A stretch of DNA of 51,124 nucleotides. It comes from Candidatus Melainabacteria bacterium (GTDB taxonomy: Bacteria > Cyanobacteriota > Vampirovibrionia > Obscuribacterales > Obscuribacteraceae). The translations under genes were made by a program, and so were the position numbers. The DNA is taken from the NCBI GenBank assembly GCA_020853845.1, contig JADYYD010000205.1, positions 1-51,124 on the forward strand. The letters run 5' to 3'. Below are positions 17,808 to 25,592 of this stretch, piece by piece; the first letter of the stretch is position 1; each line of letters starts with the position of its first letter. The notes under the pieces were generated by a model. The model did not search any database, had not been told where the DNA came from, and saw nothing but the letters and a program-made list of their open reading frames with translations.

Positions 17808-19667
17808 ATGACGCTGACCAGCAAAAGGTCGCTCGGTATTCTGGCTGTCGCTTGCTTCAGTCTTTTTTTCCTCGGCATGTCCACATTCGGCGTCACAGAT
17901 CCCGGTGAGGGCTATTATGTCGAGGCCGCCCGCGAGATGGTAGAAAGCGGCGATTTCATCACTCCGCATCTTAATTATCAAATCTACTTTTCTAAGCCGA
18001 TTTTGACTTTCTGGCTGATGGCCATTCCATACAAGATCTTCGGAGTCAGTGAATTTTCTGCCCGCATTGCGTTTTCCTTCCTGGCCACCCTGCTTGTTTT
18101 TGCGTCGTATCAAGTCGGGCGCGCCTTTAAATCGGAATTTGCCGGACTCTTTGCCGGTCTTGCCGTTGCCTCATCGCCTTTGATCATCGCCGTCACCAGG
18201 CTTTCACCGATTGATATTGCTTTCACCTGTTTTGTAGATTTGGCCGTCTTTGCTTTTGCCATGGCTGCTCTAATTGATAAGAAGCAGTGGTGGTGGGTGT
18301 TTCACGCGGCACTTGCGCTGGCTGTCTTAACTAAAGGTCCGGCCGGCTTGATTCTCTTTCTCGCCGGAACCGTCGCTTTCCTCTGTCTGGCTCGACCGAG
18401 TGTGGCTCAGCTCAAAACCTGGTTTCACCGCCTGCGTCCGGCCAGAGGCGCTCTTATTTTCTGGGCAATTGTTTTGCCCTGGTATTTCGCTATTGACGCC
18501 GCCACCAAAGGCTTGTTCTTGCTCGTCTTTTTCTTTTACGAAAATTTCGCTCGCTTTGCCGGCCATACGAATTTAGGCAAAAGCACGTGGTGGTACTACT
18601 TGCCGGTAATCGGCTACGGTTTTGCACCCTGGATTGTCTTTCTTCCTTTTGCAGCGTTCGGAATTTTGAAAGCTCAATTGACCGCAGGTTTCAAACCTCG
18701 CAATGCACCGATGGCGGGTGCAGCAGATGCAGCCGATACGGCGGAAGGCGGCATGCCTTCTCAGTCTTCAGATGCAAAGCAACTGTTTCTCTTTTACCTT
18801 CTTATCTGGGCGCTCAGTGAGTTTCTCTTTTTCAGTTGCTCGAAAACCAAGATGGATACCTATATCTTGCCGTCCTTTGCGCCGTTTGCGGTGTGCATCG
18901 CGCTAAAGATGGAAGAGTGGCTGCAGTGCATTAAGAACGCCGACTTGCCGAAGCCAAAGGCGGCGGACGTGCTGTTTGCGGCGGCAATGATCCTGGGAGC
19001 AATTCTCTTTGTCGGTGGTCCGATCGCAGCCTTTTTGCTTGTAAAAGCCGATACTCTGAGCAAACTCACGATTGGCTGCGCGGCAATTGTGATGGCGCTT
19101 GGGCTTATGGGCGCTTCTCGTTTTTACAAGAAAGAGAAAGTGGAGCATGCCGTAGCCTGCTTCGCGCTTGGATTCGCGCTCGCCGCCGGGCTTTGCCAGC
19201 CGATCGGCTTTCAACTCGGTTCTAAAAAGCGCTGGGACGACCTTAAGCTTATCGCCGAGCACCTTCAAGGAAAAGATGCTGATCTGGCTATTTTCAATAC
19301 TTTCAAGCCGGCGGTGATGTTCTACACTCAAAGAGGAGTTGATTCCTTTTTCCACGCTCATCAACTGAAGCGCAAAGCCCCGGGCGACAGCCGGCAGCAG
19401 CTCGTGATTGCCAACGATAAGGTTATCGACCGTTTGCTTGGGCAGCCTGGCATTAATTTGAAATTGCTAGAGCGCAGCGGAGAGTGGGCGGTTTATGAGG
19501 CTGTGGGCTCGAAACTGGAAAAGAACCTCACGCTGGAGGATGTCTTCACCAAACCACAGGCTTTCGAGATGGCGATTAGCGGAAAGGGCGACTGGGGACC
19601 GCTTACGGTGCCTTATGCCGCCGGCGCGCGTGACTGGTGGAAGAAGAGTAAGCCTTCGGCCGAGTGA
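17808..19667 (+). CDS. GT39-type membrane glycosyltransferase (ArnT/PMT-like), copy 1
   Basis: The 619-residue protein has about a dozen membrane helices and a soluble C-terminal domain. The first periplasmic loop carries the catalytic-type acidic motif TDPGEGYYVEAAREM followed by SGDFITPHLN, characteristic of ArnT/PMT-like enzymes that move a sugar from a polyprenyl-phosphate donor to lipid or protein acceptors outside the membrane. The acceptor is unknown. It shares layout and motifs with the protein at 28910-30691, so the two are paralogues. The preceding dehydrogenase ends 31 bp upstream. Confidence 0.88.
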   Translation: MTLTSKRSLGILAVACFSLFFLGMSTFGVTDPGEGYYVEAAREMVESGDFITPHLNYQIYFSKPILTFWLMAIPYKIFGVSEFSARIAFSFLATLLVFASYQVGRAFKSEFAGLFAGLAVASSPLIIAVTRLSPIDIAFTCFVDLAVFAFAMAALIDKKQWWWVFHAALALAVLTKGPAGLILFLAGTVAFLCLARPSVAQLKTWFHRLRPARGALIFWAIVLPWYFAIDAATKGLFLLVFFFYENFARFAGHTNLGKSTWWYYLPVIGYGFAPWIVFLPFAAFGILKAQLTAGFKPRNAPMAGAADAADTAEGGMPSQSSDAKQLFLFYLLIWALSEFLFFSCSKTKMDTYILPSFAPFAVCIALKMEEWLQCIKNADLPKPKAADVLFAAAMILGAILFVGGPIAAFLLVKADTLSKLTIGCAAIVMALGLMGASRFYKKEKVEHAVACFALGFALAAGLCQPIGFQLGSKKRWDDLKLIAEHLQGKDADLAIFNTFKPAVMFYTQRGVDSFFHAHQLKRKAPGDSRQQLVIANDKVIDRLLGQPGINLKLLERSGEWAVYEAVGSKLEKNLTLEDVFTKPQAFEMAISGKGDWGPLTVPYAAGARDWWKKSKPSAE

Positions 19668-19834
19668 CGCTTTCAGCTTATTCCTTATGAAGTCTTTGAG
19701 AAGCTCATATTGTGATTATGTGAAACTGAAAAATCCCGAACTTGGCGGATAGTTCGCCGCGGAACATAAATTGCGCATTAGCGTCAATTTAGCCCATGCA
19801 GAGATGCAGCCACCTCTGTGCCGGGAGCACGACT

Positions 19835-21280
19835 ATGCTAAGAAAGGAATTTTGCGGACAACGGACACTAAGTGTGGCGCTGTCTTTGTTTTTGACCGTC
19901 GTTCCGGTTGCACCGGCACTTGCTGCCGCTGCGCCAGCGAGCAACCAAGCGCGTCTCGAGCAGATTGAAAATTCGCTTCTGCAAAGAACGCAAAAGGGGA
20001 TGTCCGAAGCCGATCGGCTCTCAGCGCTGGAGAATCGAGTCTTCGGCTCGGTAAGGACTGGTTCGGCAGCAGAAAGACTTGCTTCTTTGGATAAGGCTGT
20101 GAGCGCTGCGCGCCAATCTTCCAGCCTGCTTGCGCCACCGATGGCTCCCAGACTGGATAGCAGTTTGTGGAGTAAAGCCGAAGAAGCCAAACCTCAAGCT
20201 CTGTCAAATTACGACGACCCTGATTCGGCTACGCAAAGCGATGCCGCAACGGCGATGTTGAAGCGTGCAACAGATCTTTATTCCGCCGGAAACACGGCTG
20301 AAGCAGAAAGAATGTTCAAAAAGGTTCTTTCTCTTGATTCGCGCAATGCTGATGCGCACTATAATCTCGGCGCCATTGCCGAGTCTCGCGGCGACACTGC
20401 CCAGGCGCTCAACGAATACCGCATTGCCAGCCAATTGAGCCCGAACGATGCGGAGTTGAAAGACGCTCTTGCTCAAATCGAGCGCAAACAGGCATCTGAA
20501 AAATTGGCGCAAGCCGAGCAACAAAGACAAAAGGAAGAACAGCATCGCGAGTCGCTCCGTCGCGACAATCTGAAAACGATGATCGCGCAAGCATCAACGG
20601 CCTATAAAAACGGACAGTACGACAGTGCCATCCGTCAGCTCGAAACTGTTGTGAAGCAAGCACCAAATGATTCCGACGTTCGCTTTGCGCTCGCTCAAGC
20701 GTACAAGGCAAAAGGCGATTTGAGCAAAGCTCGCATGAACCTGAATCAAGCTCTTGCAGCTCAACCTAACAACAAACTCTATCGCGACGCTCTCAGCGAT
20801 CTCGAACAGCGTTTGGCATCCGGCAGCGGAGATGACAACCGCGGGCAATCTGGGCATTACGATAGTGCACAGGCCGATGGCGGACCAGCGTACGCACCCG
20901 CTCCATCACCGCGCAAAAAGCCGGTTGGCGACGTCTATTCAACGGCAGGTAATTCCAATTACGGCAGCTCATATGGATCCGGATCATCCGGTTATGGCAA
21001 TGTTGCGGACAACAGCGGCGACATCCAACCATTCACGCCCTCGCCTTCTTATTCCAGTGGTGCGAGCGCTTCCAGAAAGTATGATCGCGGTGGTATGAGA
21101 GGACTTCTCGGTGGCGGCCGTGGTGCAAGCAGTCTGGTTAAGCGTGCCGCTATAGGGTCCGTGACAGGCGCAGCAATGGGTGCCATGTGGGGACGCAATT
21201 CCGGCGGCGGAATGAAATCCAATATGCTCAAAGGTGCTCTGATGGGTGGAATGATGGGCATTCTCACCGGCGGTCTATAA
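19835..21280 (+). CDS. secreted TPR-repeat protein with Gly-rich C-terminus
   Basis: From the ATG at 19835 (GGGAG about 8 nt upstream) the 481-residue protein has a signal peptide ending near ALAAAAPA. At least four TPR-like helical repeats follow, for example KRATDLYSAGNTAEAERMFK and AYKNGQYDSAIRQLETVVKQ. A Gln/Glu/Lys-rich coiled segment lies between repeats. The tail is low-complexity Ser/Tyr/Gly, ending in a Gly/Met-rich hydrophobic stretch (GALMGGMMGILTGGL) that might insert in a membrane. TPRs bind proteins, so it is probably a periplasmic scaffold. The next gene starts 41 bp later and is also exported. Confidence 0.82.
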   Translation: MLRKEFCGQRTLSVALSLFLTVVPVAPALAAAAPASNQARLEQIENSLLQRTQKGMSEADRLSALENRVFGSVRTGSAAERLASLDKAVSAARQSSSLLAPPMAPRLDSSLWSKAEEAKPQALSNYDDPDSATQSDAATAMLKRATDLYSAGNTAEAERMFKKVLSLDSRNADAHYNLGAIAESRGDTAQALNEYRIASQLSPNDAELKDALAQIERKQASEKLAQAEQQRQKEEQHRESLRRDNLKTMIAQASTAYKNGQYDSAIRQLETVVKQAPNDSDVRFALAQAYKAKGDLSKARMNLNQALAAQPNNKLYRDALSDLEQRLASGSGDDNRGQSGHYDSAQADGGPAYAPAPSPRKKPVGDVYSTAGNSNYGSSYGSGSSGYGNVADNSGDIQPFTPSPSYSSGASASRKYDRGGMRGLLGGGRGASSLVKRAAIGSVTGAAMGAMWGRNSGGGMKSNMLKGALMGGMMGILTGGL

Positions 21281-21321
21281 GTAACTTCGAATTCAAAAGG
21301 AATAAATCAGGAAATTTGGCG

Positions 21322-22032
21322 ATGAACTCGATTTTAAAACTACTCCCGGCACTTCTCCTTCTAACCAGCGTTTTCACTGCTGCTGATCCGGCACAGGCAC
21401 AGAATGTTTTGAAAGGTCGAATCGAGCGCGAAGACGAGATAACTCGAATTCAGCGCCCGGCCGTCAATTCCAATGCGTTTCAAGGACAGGCGCAAACGAC
21501 GCGAATTGGACGAAGCGAACCAGTTGAAGCGCCATCTTTTCGCGGTGGACTCGTCGACACGAATGCATTTCGGCAGCCTCTTTCAGGACACGCGCAGGAT
21601 GAAGGAGTCAGACTCGGCCTTCTGAAACCGAATGACTTCGCGAACCTGCCCAATAAATTCGATGTCGGTGCCGAAAAAAACTCCAGAGAAATGGTACTGG
21701 CATGGGAGCGCTGGCACAAGCAATTGTCCGAAGCGATTTATACGCGCTGGAGTGAAGCTGCCGATACACCCGGCAGAGCAACCATTCGTCTGACGGTCAC
21801 TAAGAACTTGCAGTTGCTTCCGGTGATCGTTTCGTCGTCCGGCTCCAGGCGTTTCGATGATGGTCTTATGGAGGCAATCACCAGTCTTAATGGTAATCCC
21901 GGTTTGACTTTTCCTCGCAAGTCGCAAAGAGAAAAAGTCGAATTCGAGACTGACTATGTGGCAGCGACGAACGTGAAGTCCGGCTACAGTTGGGTCAAGA
22001 ATGACTTTGAGAAAGTGCGCGAAAATTTCTAA
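21322..22032 (+). CDS. secreted protein with TonB C-terminal-like domain
   Basis: The 236-residue product starts at ATG 21322, with AGGA upstream. It has a signal peptide (ILKLLPALLLLTSVFTA, cut after AQA). After a flexible region, the last 90 residues (EAIYTRWSEAADTPGRATIR through the final EFETDYV) look like a TonB/TolA C-terminal domain, which binds partner proteins in the envelope. There is no membrane helix as in true TonB, only the cleavable signal. It probably works with the TPR protein upstream. Its 3' end overlaps the convergent methyltransferase gene by 38 bp. Confidence 0.72.
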   Translation: MNSILKLLPALLLLTSVFTAADPAQAQNVLKGRIEREDEITRIQRPAVNSNAFQGQAQTTRIGRSEPVEAPSFRGGLVDTNAFRQPLSGHAQDEGVRLGLLKPNDFANLPNKFDVGAEKNSREMVLAWERWHKQLSEAIYTRWSEAADTPGRATIRLTVTKNLQLLPVIVSSSGSRRFDDGLMEAITSLNGNPGLTFPRKSQREKVEFETDYVAATNVKSGYSWVKNDFEKVRENF

Positions 22033-24583
22033 GCAAGTCGTCGCTTTCAATGCACGCGGCAGCAAATTGCTGTCGCTGAAACTCGGCAAAGCGTTCATTG
22101 ATCCAATCTGGAATCGATGATTGCAGGGCTGCTTCAAGCCATTTGAAGTCGGCTGACGCCAGTTCGATTGGTTGATTGTCTATTGCCAGCGAGCAAATAA
22201 ATCGCTCCGCAAATTCTCGTTGGCTGAGAGGTTCTGTTCGCGACCTGGTAAATTCTCCTCGTGATTTGCCGGGTGCCGTGAGCAGCCATTTTTCAATTTC
22301 GTCGAACTCGTTGGCTGAGAGAATTTCCTTCGTCTTTAATGTCTTAAGAACAAATCTGTCGATGTCTGCTTCCGCAGATTCGAGTGTTTTATCGCTCTCC
22401 CTTACTCTGGCGCAGTGCTCTAGAAACGCTGTCTGAGGACTGTTGGTCGTTATTCTTGAAACACGCGAGTGCATTGGCAAATGACTGCATTTTTTCAGCA
22501 GTTGAAAAACATGAAAGTCTCTCTCGACCATCAAAGTCTCAGTTGCCTCAACGCAAATGCTTGCCAGCTTCGCTATCTTGTCGCTCTCATCCTCGCTAAA
22601 GGGTATGAAGGGCAGCCGTTTCACATCGCCTACCTGGAAATTGATCGTCGGATTAATAAGATGCGCGACTTTTCCTGCATAACTCGAATTGAGAAATGCC
22701 AGCAGGGTCAAGCGATTCACTTTGAGTGGGAAAATAGCCGATGCCGCTACATCGAAAATGCAGCCGGCCGGCATCAGTCGTGCTGCGAAGTTCTGGCTGT
22801 TTACAAAGGAAAATGACAGCCCCTCGCGAAAATAGTGTTTTTCGTTTTTTACAACCCAATGCACTTTCCCCTTTAAATATGGATATGCTTTGCTAACCGC
22901 AGCTTTGATTTCTTCTCCGTCGTTTTCCCAATTCACAACATTGAGAATCGGACTGTACCAGCGTTTTGAGCCGGCGCCCTTTACGTAAGGAAACCAGACT
23001 TTGCCAATTTCTCCTTTTGGTACTTCCCAAACATAACGAACGAAACGCTCGTTGTCTGTGGTTGCGAGACCTTGCCGTACATCTGCAAATTCTTCGAGCT
23101 TAGGCAGTTTTTCAAAAAGGTTGAGCGCCGCTTGCGGGCATGAGTAGTTGAACTGACAATTCGGAAATTTCTTAAACGCAGAAACTTTGCGCAAAAAAGC
23201 ATTCGGAAAACTCTCCCAATCTTTGAGCGCGCACACGAGCGATTGATGTTTGTCGTCTTCAGTGCGCAAATTGATGAAGAGGCATTTTTCGTCTTCTGCT
23301 TCGCTGTTTTTTTCTTTTTGCTCAATGACCATAATGACGCTGTCGATTTTTTCGCCGCTTTGCAGTGGAAAGATTCCGGTGCCTGCTTCAATCACGAGTG
23401 TGGGCGTATAGCTTTCGATCAACTTTTCACGAAACGGTCTCGAGCTTGGCAGATAAAGAATCGAAGATTGCGTGATCAAACCTAGTCTGCCGCTATCCTT
23501 TAAAAGCTCCAGGCAGCGTCGCGTGAATGCCACAGAAATATCATGGCTGTCGTCGGGGTAATGTGTTTTCAAAAGTTGCTTCAATTCGCGGCTGAGAAGC
23601 TTCCTGCCGATGTACGGAGGATTGGTGACAACTGCGTTGTACTTCTTCGACAACGGATGACCGTGCGACAAATCATAATTTCTATCGAGTGTGCCGAGAA
23701 GATTTTGTTGATCCGCCGTCGGCAAAAGTTGTATGCCCTGAAAATGTTTTTCCAGAGGTGCGTCCAAACGCAAGCATCGAACCGTCAATGCCATATGCGT
23801 AAACCAGATGGCATGCGGGTCCAGGTCTACTCCACTGAGCGCGCCCTCTGCCATATGACTTACGGCTTCGGTTTCACTCATCCCTTCTTTTTTGAAACTT
23901 TCCAACAGGCGATCGAATGCAGGAAGCAAGAAATTACCACCGCCGCAAGCTGGGTCAATGATGTTGAAGTCGGCGCTGCAATTCTCGGGGATCGTCTTAC
24001 TAACTAGTGTTTCGACTACCCATGCTGGTGTGTACAGTTGGGTGAATGAAATCAGAGTTTCGGCGCTTACATCTTTGTTGGAAGACTGAACTTCCTTCAA
24101 TGCAACTTTCCTTCTTGTTTGTGCGCCGAGTTGATATGCGTGACCAATTACTGCTTCTGATGCGAATAATGGAAAAGTTCGTGTTGCCTGCAGAAAATTT
24201 CTAAAAGCTGTGCATTGCTTCTTGGTTACGCTCCCCGGGGGCGGCATGATGTTTCTAACAGTTGCAGGCGCCAATCTCATGGCGCGCTGATGAAGGGCGT
24301 TCGCAAGAGCCGACAAAGCATCGCAGTCAAGTGAAAAAATGTCGATGCTCTCAGACGTTGAAAACGTTTTTACCGGGTTTTGAAAATTGTGCAGGCAGTT
24401 ATTTCTTGCTAGAACATTCAATGCCGCCAGGCAGGCGATTGTTGACAGAAATGCAGTATCAAGCGGTTCTCGATTGGGCTGGGGAGAACTCTCTCCTGCT
24501 GCCTTAATCAATCGTTTTAGCTGTAATAGCTGTGTATGCTCTGAAATTCTCAAATCCGCAATTCTCAAATCCGCAATTCCCAA
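21995..24583 (-). CDS. PglX/Eco57I-like adenine-specific DNA methyltransferase, solitary
   Basis: The 862-residue frame has a helical N-terminal region and then YTPAWVVETLV leading to SAM-binding motif DPACGGGNF (210-218) and catalytic motif NPPY (321-324). It therefore makes N6-methyladenine. The C-terminal half has KVWFPYVKGAGSKRWYSP, NVVNWENDGEEI, HYFREGLSFSFVNS and NPTINFQVGDVKRLPF, the pattern of BREX PglX and related type IIG specificity domains. It is shorter than typical PglX (about 1200) and no PD-ExK motif is seen. No BREX, DISARM or restriction partner is in the window. The TTG start at 24583 is uncertain, because the first 14 codons are made of 15-bp repeats and lack a clear ribosome site. 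Confidence 0.85.
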   Translation of the reverse strand: MGIADLRIADLRISEHTQLLQLKRLIKAAGESSPQPNREPLDTAFLSTIACLAALNVLARNNCLHNFQNPVKTFSTSESIDIFSLDCDALSALANALHQRAMRLAPATVRNIMPPPGSVTKKQCTAFRNFLQATRTFPLFASEAVIGHAYQLGAQTRRKVALKEVQSSNKDVSAETLISFTQLYTPAWVVETLVSKTIPENCSADFNIIDPACGGGNFLLPAFDRLLESFKKEGMSETEAVSHMAEGALSGVDLDPHAIWFTHMALTVRCLRLDAPLEKHFQGIQLLPTADQQNLLGTLDRNYDLSHGHPLSKKYNAVVTNPPYIGRKLLSRELKQLLKTHYPDDSHDISVAFTRRCLELLKDSGRLGLITQSSILYLPSSRPFREKLIESYTPTLVIEAGTGIFPLQSGEKIDSVIMVIEQKEKNSEAEDEKCLFINLRTEDDKHQSLVCALKDWESFPNAFLRKVSAFKKFPNCQFNYSCPQAALNLFEKLPKLEEFADVRQGLATTDNERFVRYVWEVPKGEIGKVWFPYVKGAGSKRWYSPILNVVNWENDGEEIKAAVSKAYPYLKGKVHWVVKNEKHYFREGLSFSFVNSQNFAARLMPAGCIFDVAASAIFPLKVNRLTLLAFLNSSYAGKVAHLINPTINFQVGDVKRLPFIPFSEDESDKIAKLASICVEATETLMVERDFHVFQLLKKCSHLPMHSRVSRITTNSPQTAFLEHCARVRESDKTLESAEADIDRFVLKTLKTKEILSANEFDEIEKWLLTAPGKSRGEFTRSRTEPLSQREFAERFICSLAIDNQPIELASADFKWLEAALQSSIPDWINERFAEFQRQQFAAACIESDDLLRNFRALSQSHS

Positions 24584-24642
24584 ATTTCTCAGTTCCCAAA
24601 TTTCTCAGTTCCAAAATTCCTCAGTTCCCAAATTCCTCAGTT
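24545..24642. repeat. 15-bp and 16-bp tandem repeats at the methyltransferase 5' end
   Basis: Two copies of a 15-bp unit (ATTCTCAAATCCGCA) at about 24546-24575 are followed by four copies of a 16-bp unit (CCCAAATTTCTCAGTT and close variants) at 24579-24642, with a degenerate fifth after it. The 15-bp units lie within the predicted coding start and encode an IADLR repeat; the 16-bp units lie upstream. Copy-number change in the 16-bp array would alter spacing and frame before the gene. Confidence 0.85.
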
Positions 24643-24804
24643 CCCAAGTTCTTTGAGAGCCATATCGAATTGCGATGCCGGCCAAAGAAGTGTTGACTGT
24701 TGTTGTTTAATTGGCACATTCTAGCGGATATTCGAGGGACGCGGGCGTATCGAAAAACTCCGGCGTGCTAACGATTTCGGGCTGATCGCATCACTAATTA
24801 TCAG

Positions 24805-24871
24805 TTTGTTAGATTTTCTCGCATTTCTCTAACAATAGGGTTGTTAGACAAAATCCAGAAAATCTAACAAA
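24805..24871. promoter_or_regulatory. nested inverted repeats, candidate operator
   Basis: An outer perfect 15-bp inverted repeat (TTTGTTAGATTTTCT at 24805-24819 and its complement at 24857-24871) encloses an inner 8-bp one (TCTAACAA at 24828-24835, TTGTTAGA at 24841-24848). Together they give four copies of TTGTTAGA in alternating orientation. The arrangement suits a dimeric or cooperative DNA-binding protein. AbiEi-type antitoxins are known to repress their own operons through inverted repeats, so the DUF6088 protein next door is the obvious candidate ligand. Confidence 0.6.
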
Positions 24872-24920
24872 AGAAATTTCAGGTGAAGTTGCTCGGTGTC
24901 GGCAAAAAAAATGTCCCGAA

Positions 24921-24951
24921 TTGAACTTTTTTCTTTCTCACAACGTATTCA
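24921..24951 (+). promoter_or_regulatory. candidate promoter of the DUF6088 gene
   Basis: TTGAAC at 24921 and TATTCA at 24946 are separated by 19 bp, slightly longer than ideal. Transcription from here would start near 24958, leaving a leader of about 22 nt with GAGGA before the ATG at 24981. Confidence 0.4.
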
Positions 24952-24980
24952 AATGTACGGGCAGCGTGAGGACCGAAAAC

Positions 24981-25592
24981 ATGTCGATTGCCAGTGATGT
25001 TCGCGCATTCATAGAGAAGGTGCCTATTAATCAGGTCTTCTATACGCGCCACTTGCTGCACTTAGGCTCTCGTTCTGCGATCGATCAGGAAACGTACAGA
25101 CTTGTCTGTGCTGCGAAAATTTGTCGCTTGGCAGACGGCATTTTTGTTAAGCGATCGTCCGACATGCCTAAGCTTTCAATGTTCGAACTAGCCAAACACA
25201 AGGCAGCAGCGTTCTCTAAGGAAATTGTTGAGCACGGAAAAGATATCGGAAAAAAATTGGGAATCTCAAAAAAAGCAAACAAGAAAACAACTTTCAATGT
25301 TTCGGGTAGAGCTTCCAGCTCATTCAGATCTCATATTCATAAACGACGCATTTATCTCAAAGCAACAGCAGCTAGACGCTTCGTGGGCGGAAAGACGAAG
25401 GTGGGCAAAATTGTGAGAGCGCTGTGGCAGTTGGGAAAGAATAATCTCAATGCCAAAATCTTGAAAAGGGCGACAAGAAATTTCAGTGGAAAAGAGATTC
25501 GCGTTTTTCATGAAGCAGCTTTTCGTGTGCCAGGGTGGTTGGCAGAATACACCAACCGGCGCGTGTTTTTATCGCAGAAATTAGTGATTTAA
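24981..25592 (+). CDS. DUF6088 / AbiEi antitoxin-like winged-helix protein
   Basis: From the ATG at 24981 (GAGGA 8 nt upstream) the protein has 203 residues. Its start, SIASDVRAFIEKVP, then FYTRHLLHLGSRSAIDQETY and RLVCAAKICRLADGIFVK, matches the N-terminal winged helix of DUF6088 and AbiEi-family type IV antitoxins. The rest is very basic (many Lys/Arg), consistent with DNA binding. AbiEi usually sits before an AbiEii nucleotidyltransferase toxin; here the next gene is a convergent oxidoreductase, so the usual toxin is missing. It may instead regulate the divergent methyltransferase. Its stop codon directly abuts the stop of the convergent gene. Confidence 0.68.
   Translation: MSIASDVRAFIEKVPINQVFYTRHLLHLGSRSAIDQETYRLVCAAKICRLADGIFVKRSSDMPKLSMFELAKHKAAAFSKEIVEHGKDIGKKLGISKKANKKTTFNVSGRASSSFRSHIHKRRIYLKATAARRFVGGKTKVGKIVRALWQLGKNNLNAKILKRATRNFSGKEIRVFHEAAFRVPGWLAEYTNRRVFLSQKLVI

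Larger units (their letters stand above)
24584..24980. other. divergent control region between methyltransferase and DUF6088 genes
   Basis: These 397 bp contain the 16-bp tandem array (24579-24642), nested inverted repeats (24805-24871) and a candidate promoter for the plus-strand gene (24921-24951). No further gene is evident. Confidence 0.6.

Noticed and set aside
21995-24583. A complete BREX or DISARM system
   Set aside because: Only a PglX-like methyltransferase is present; no PglZ, BrxC, helicase or phospholipase-D gene was found on either side.
24545-24650. Possible CRISPR array
   Set aside because: The units are 15-16 bp, directly adjacent with no unique spacers, and no cas gene is present; this is a simple tandem repeat.
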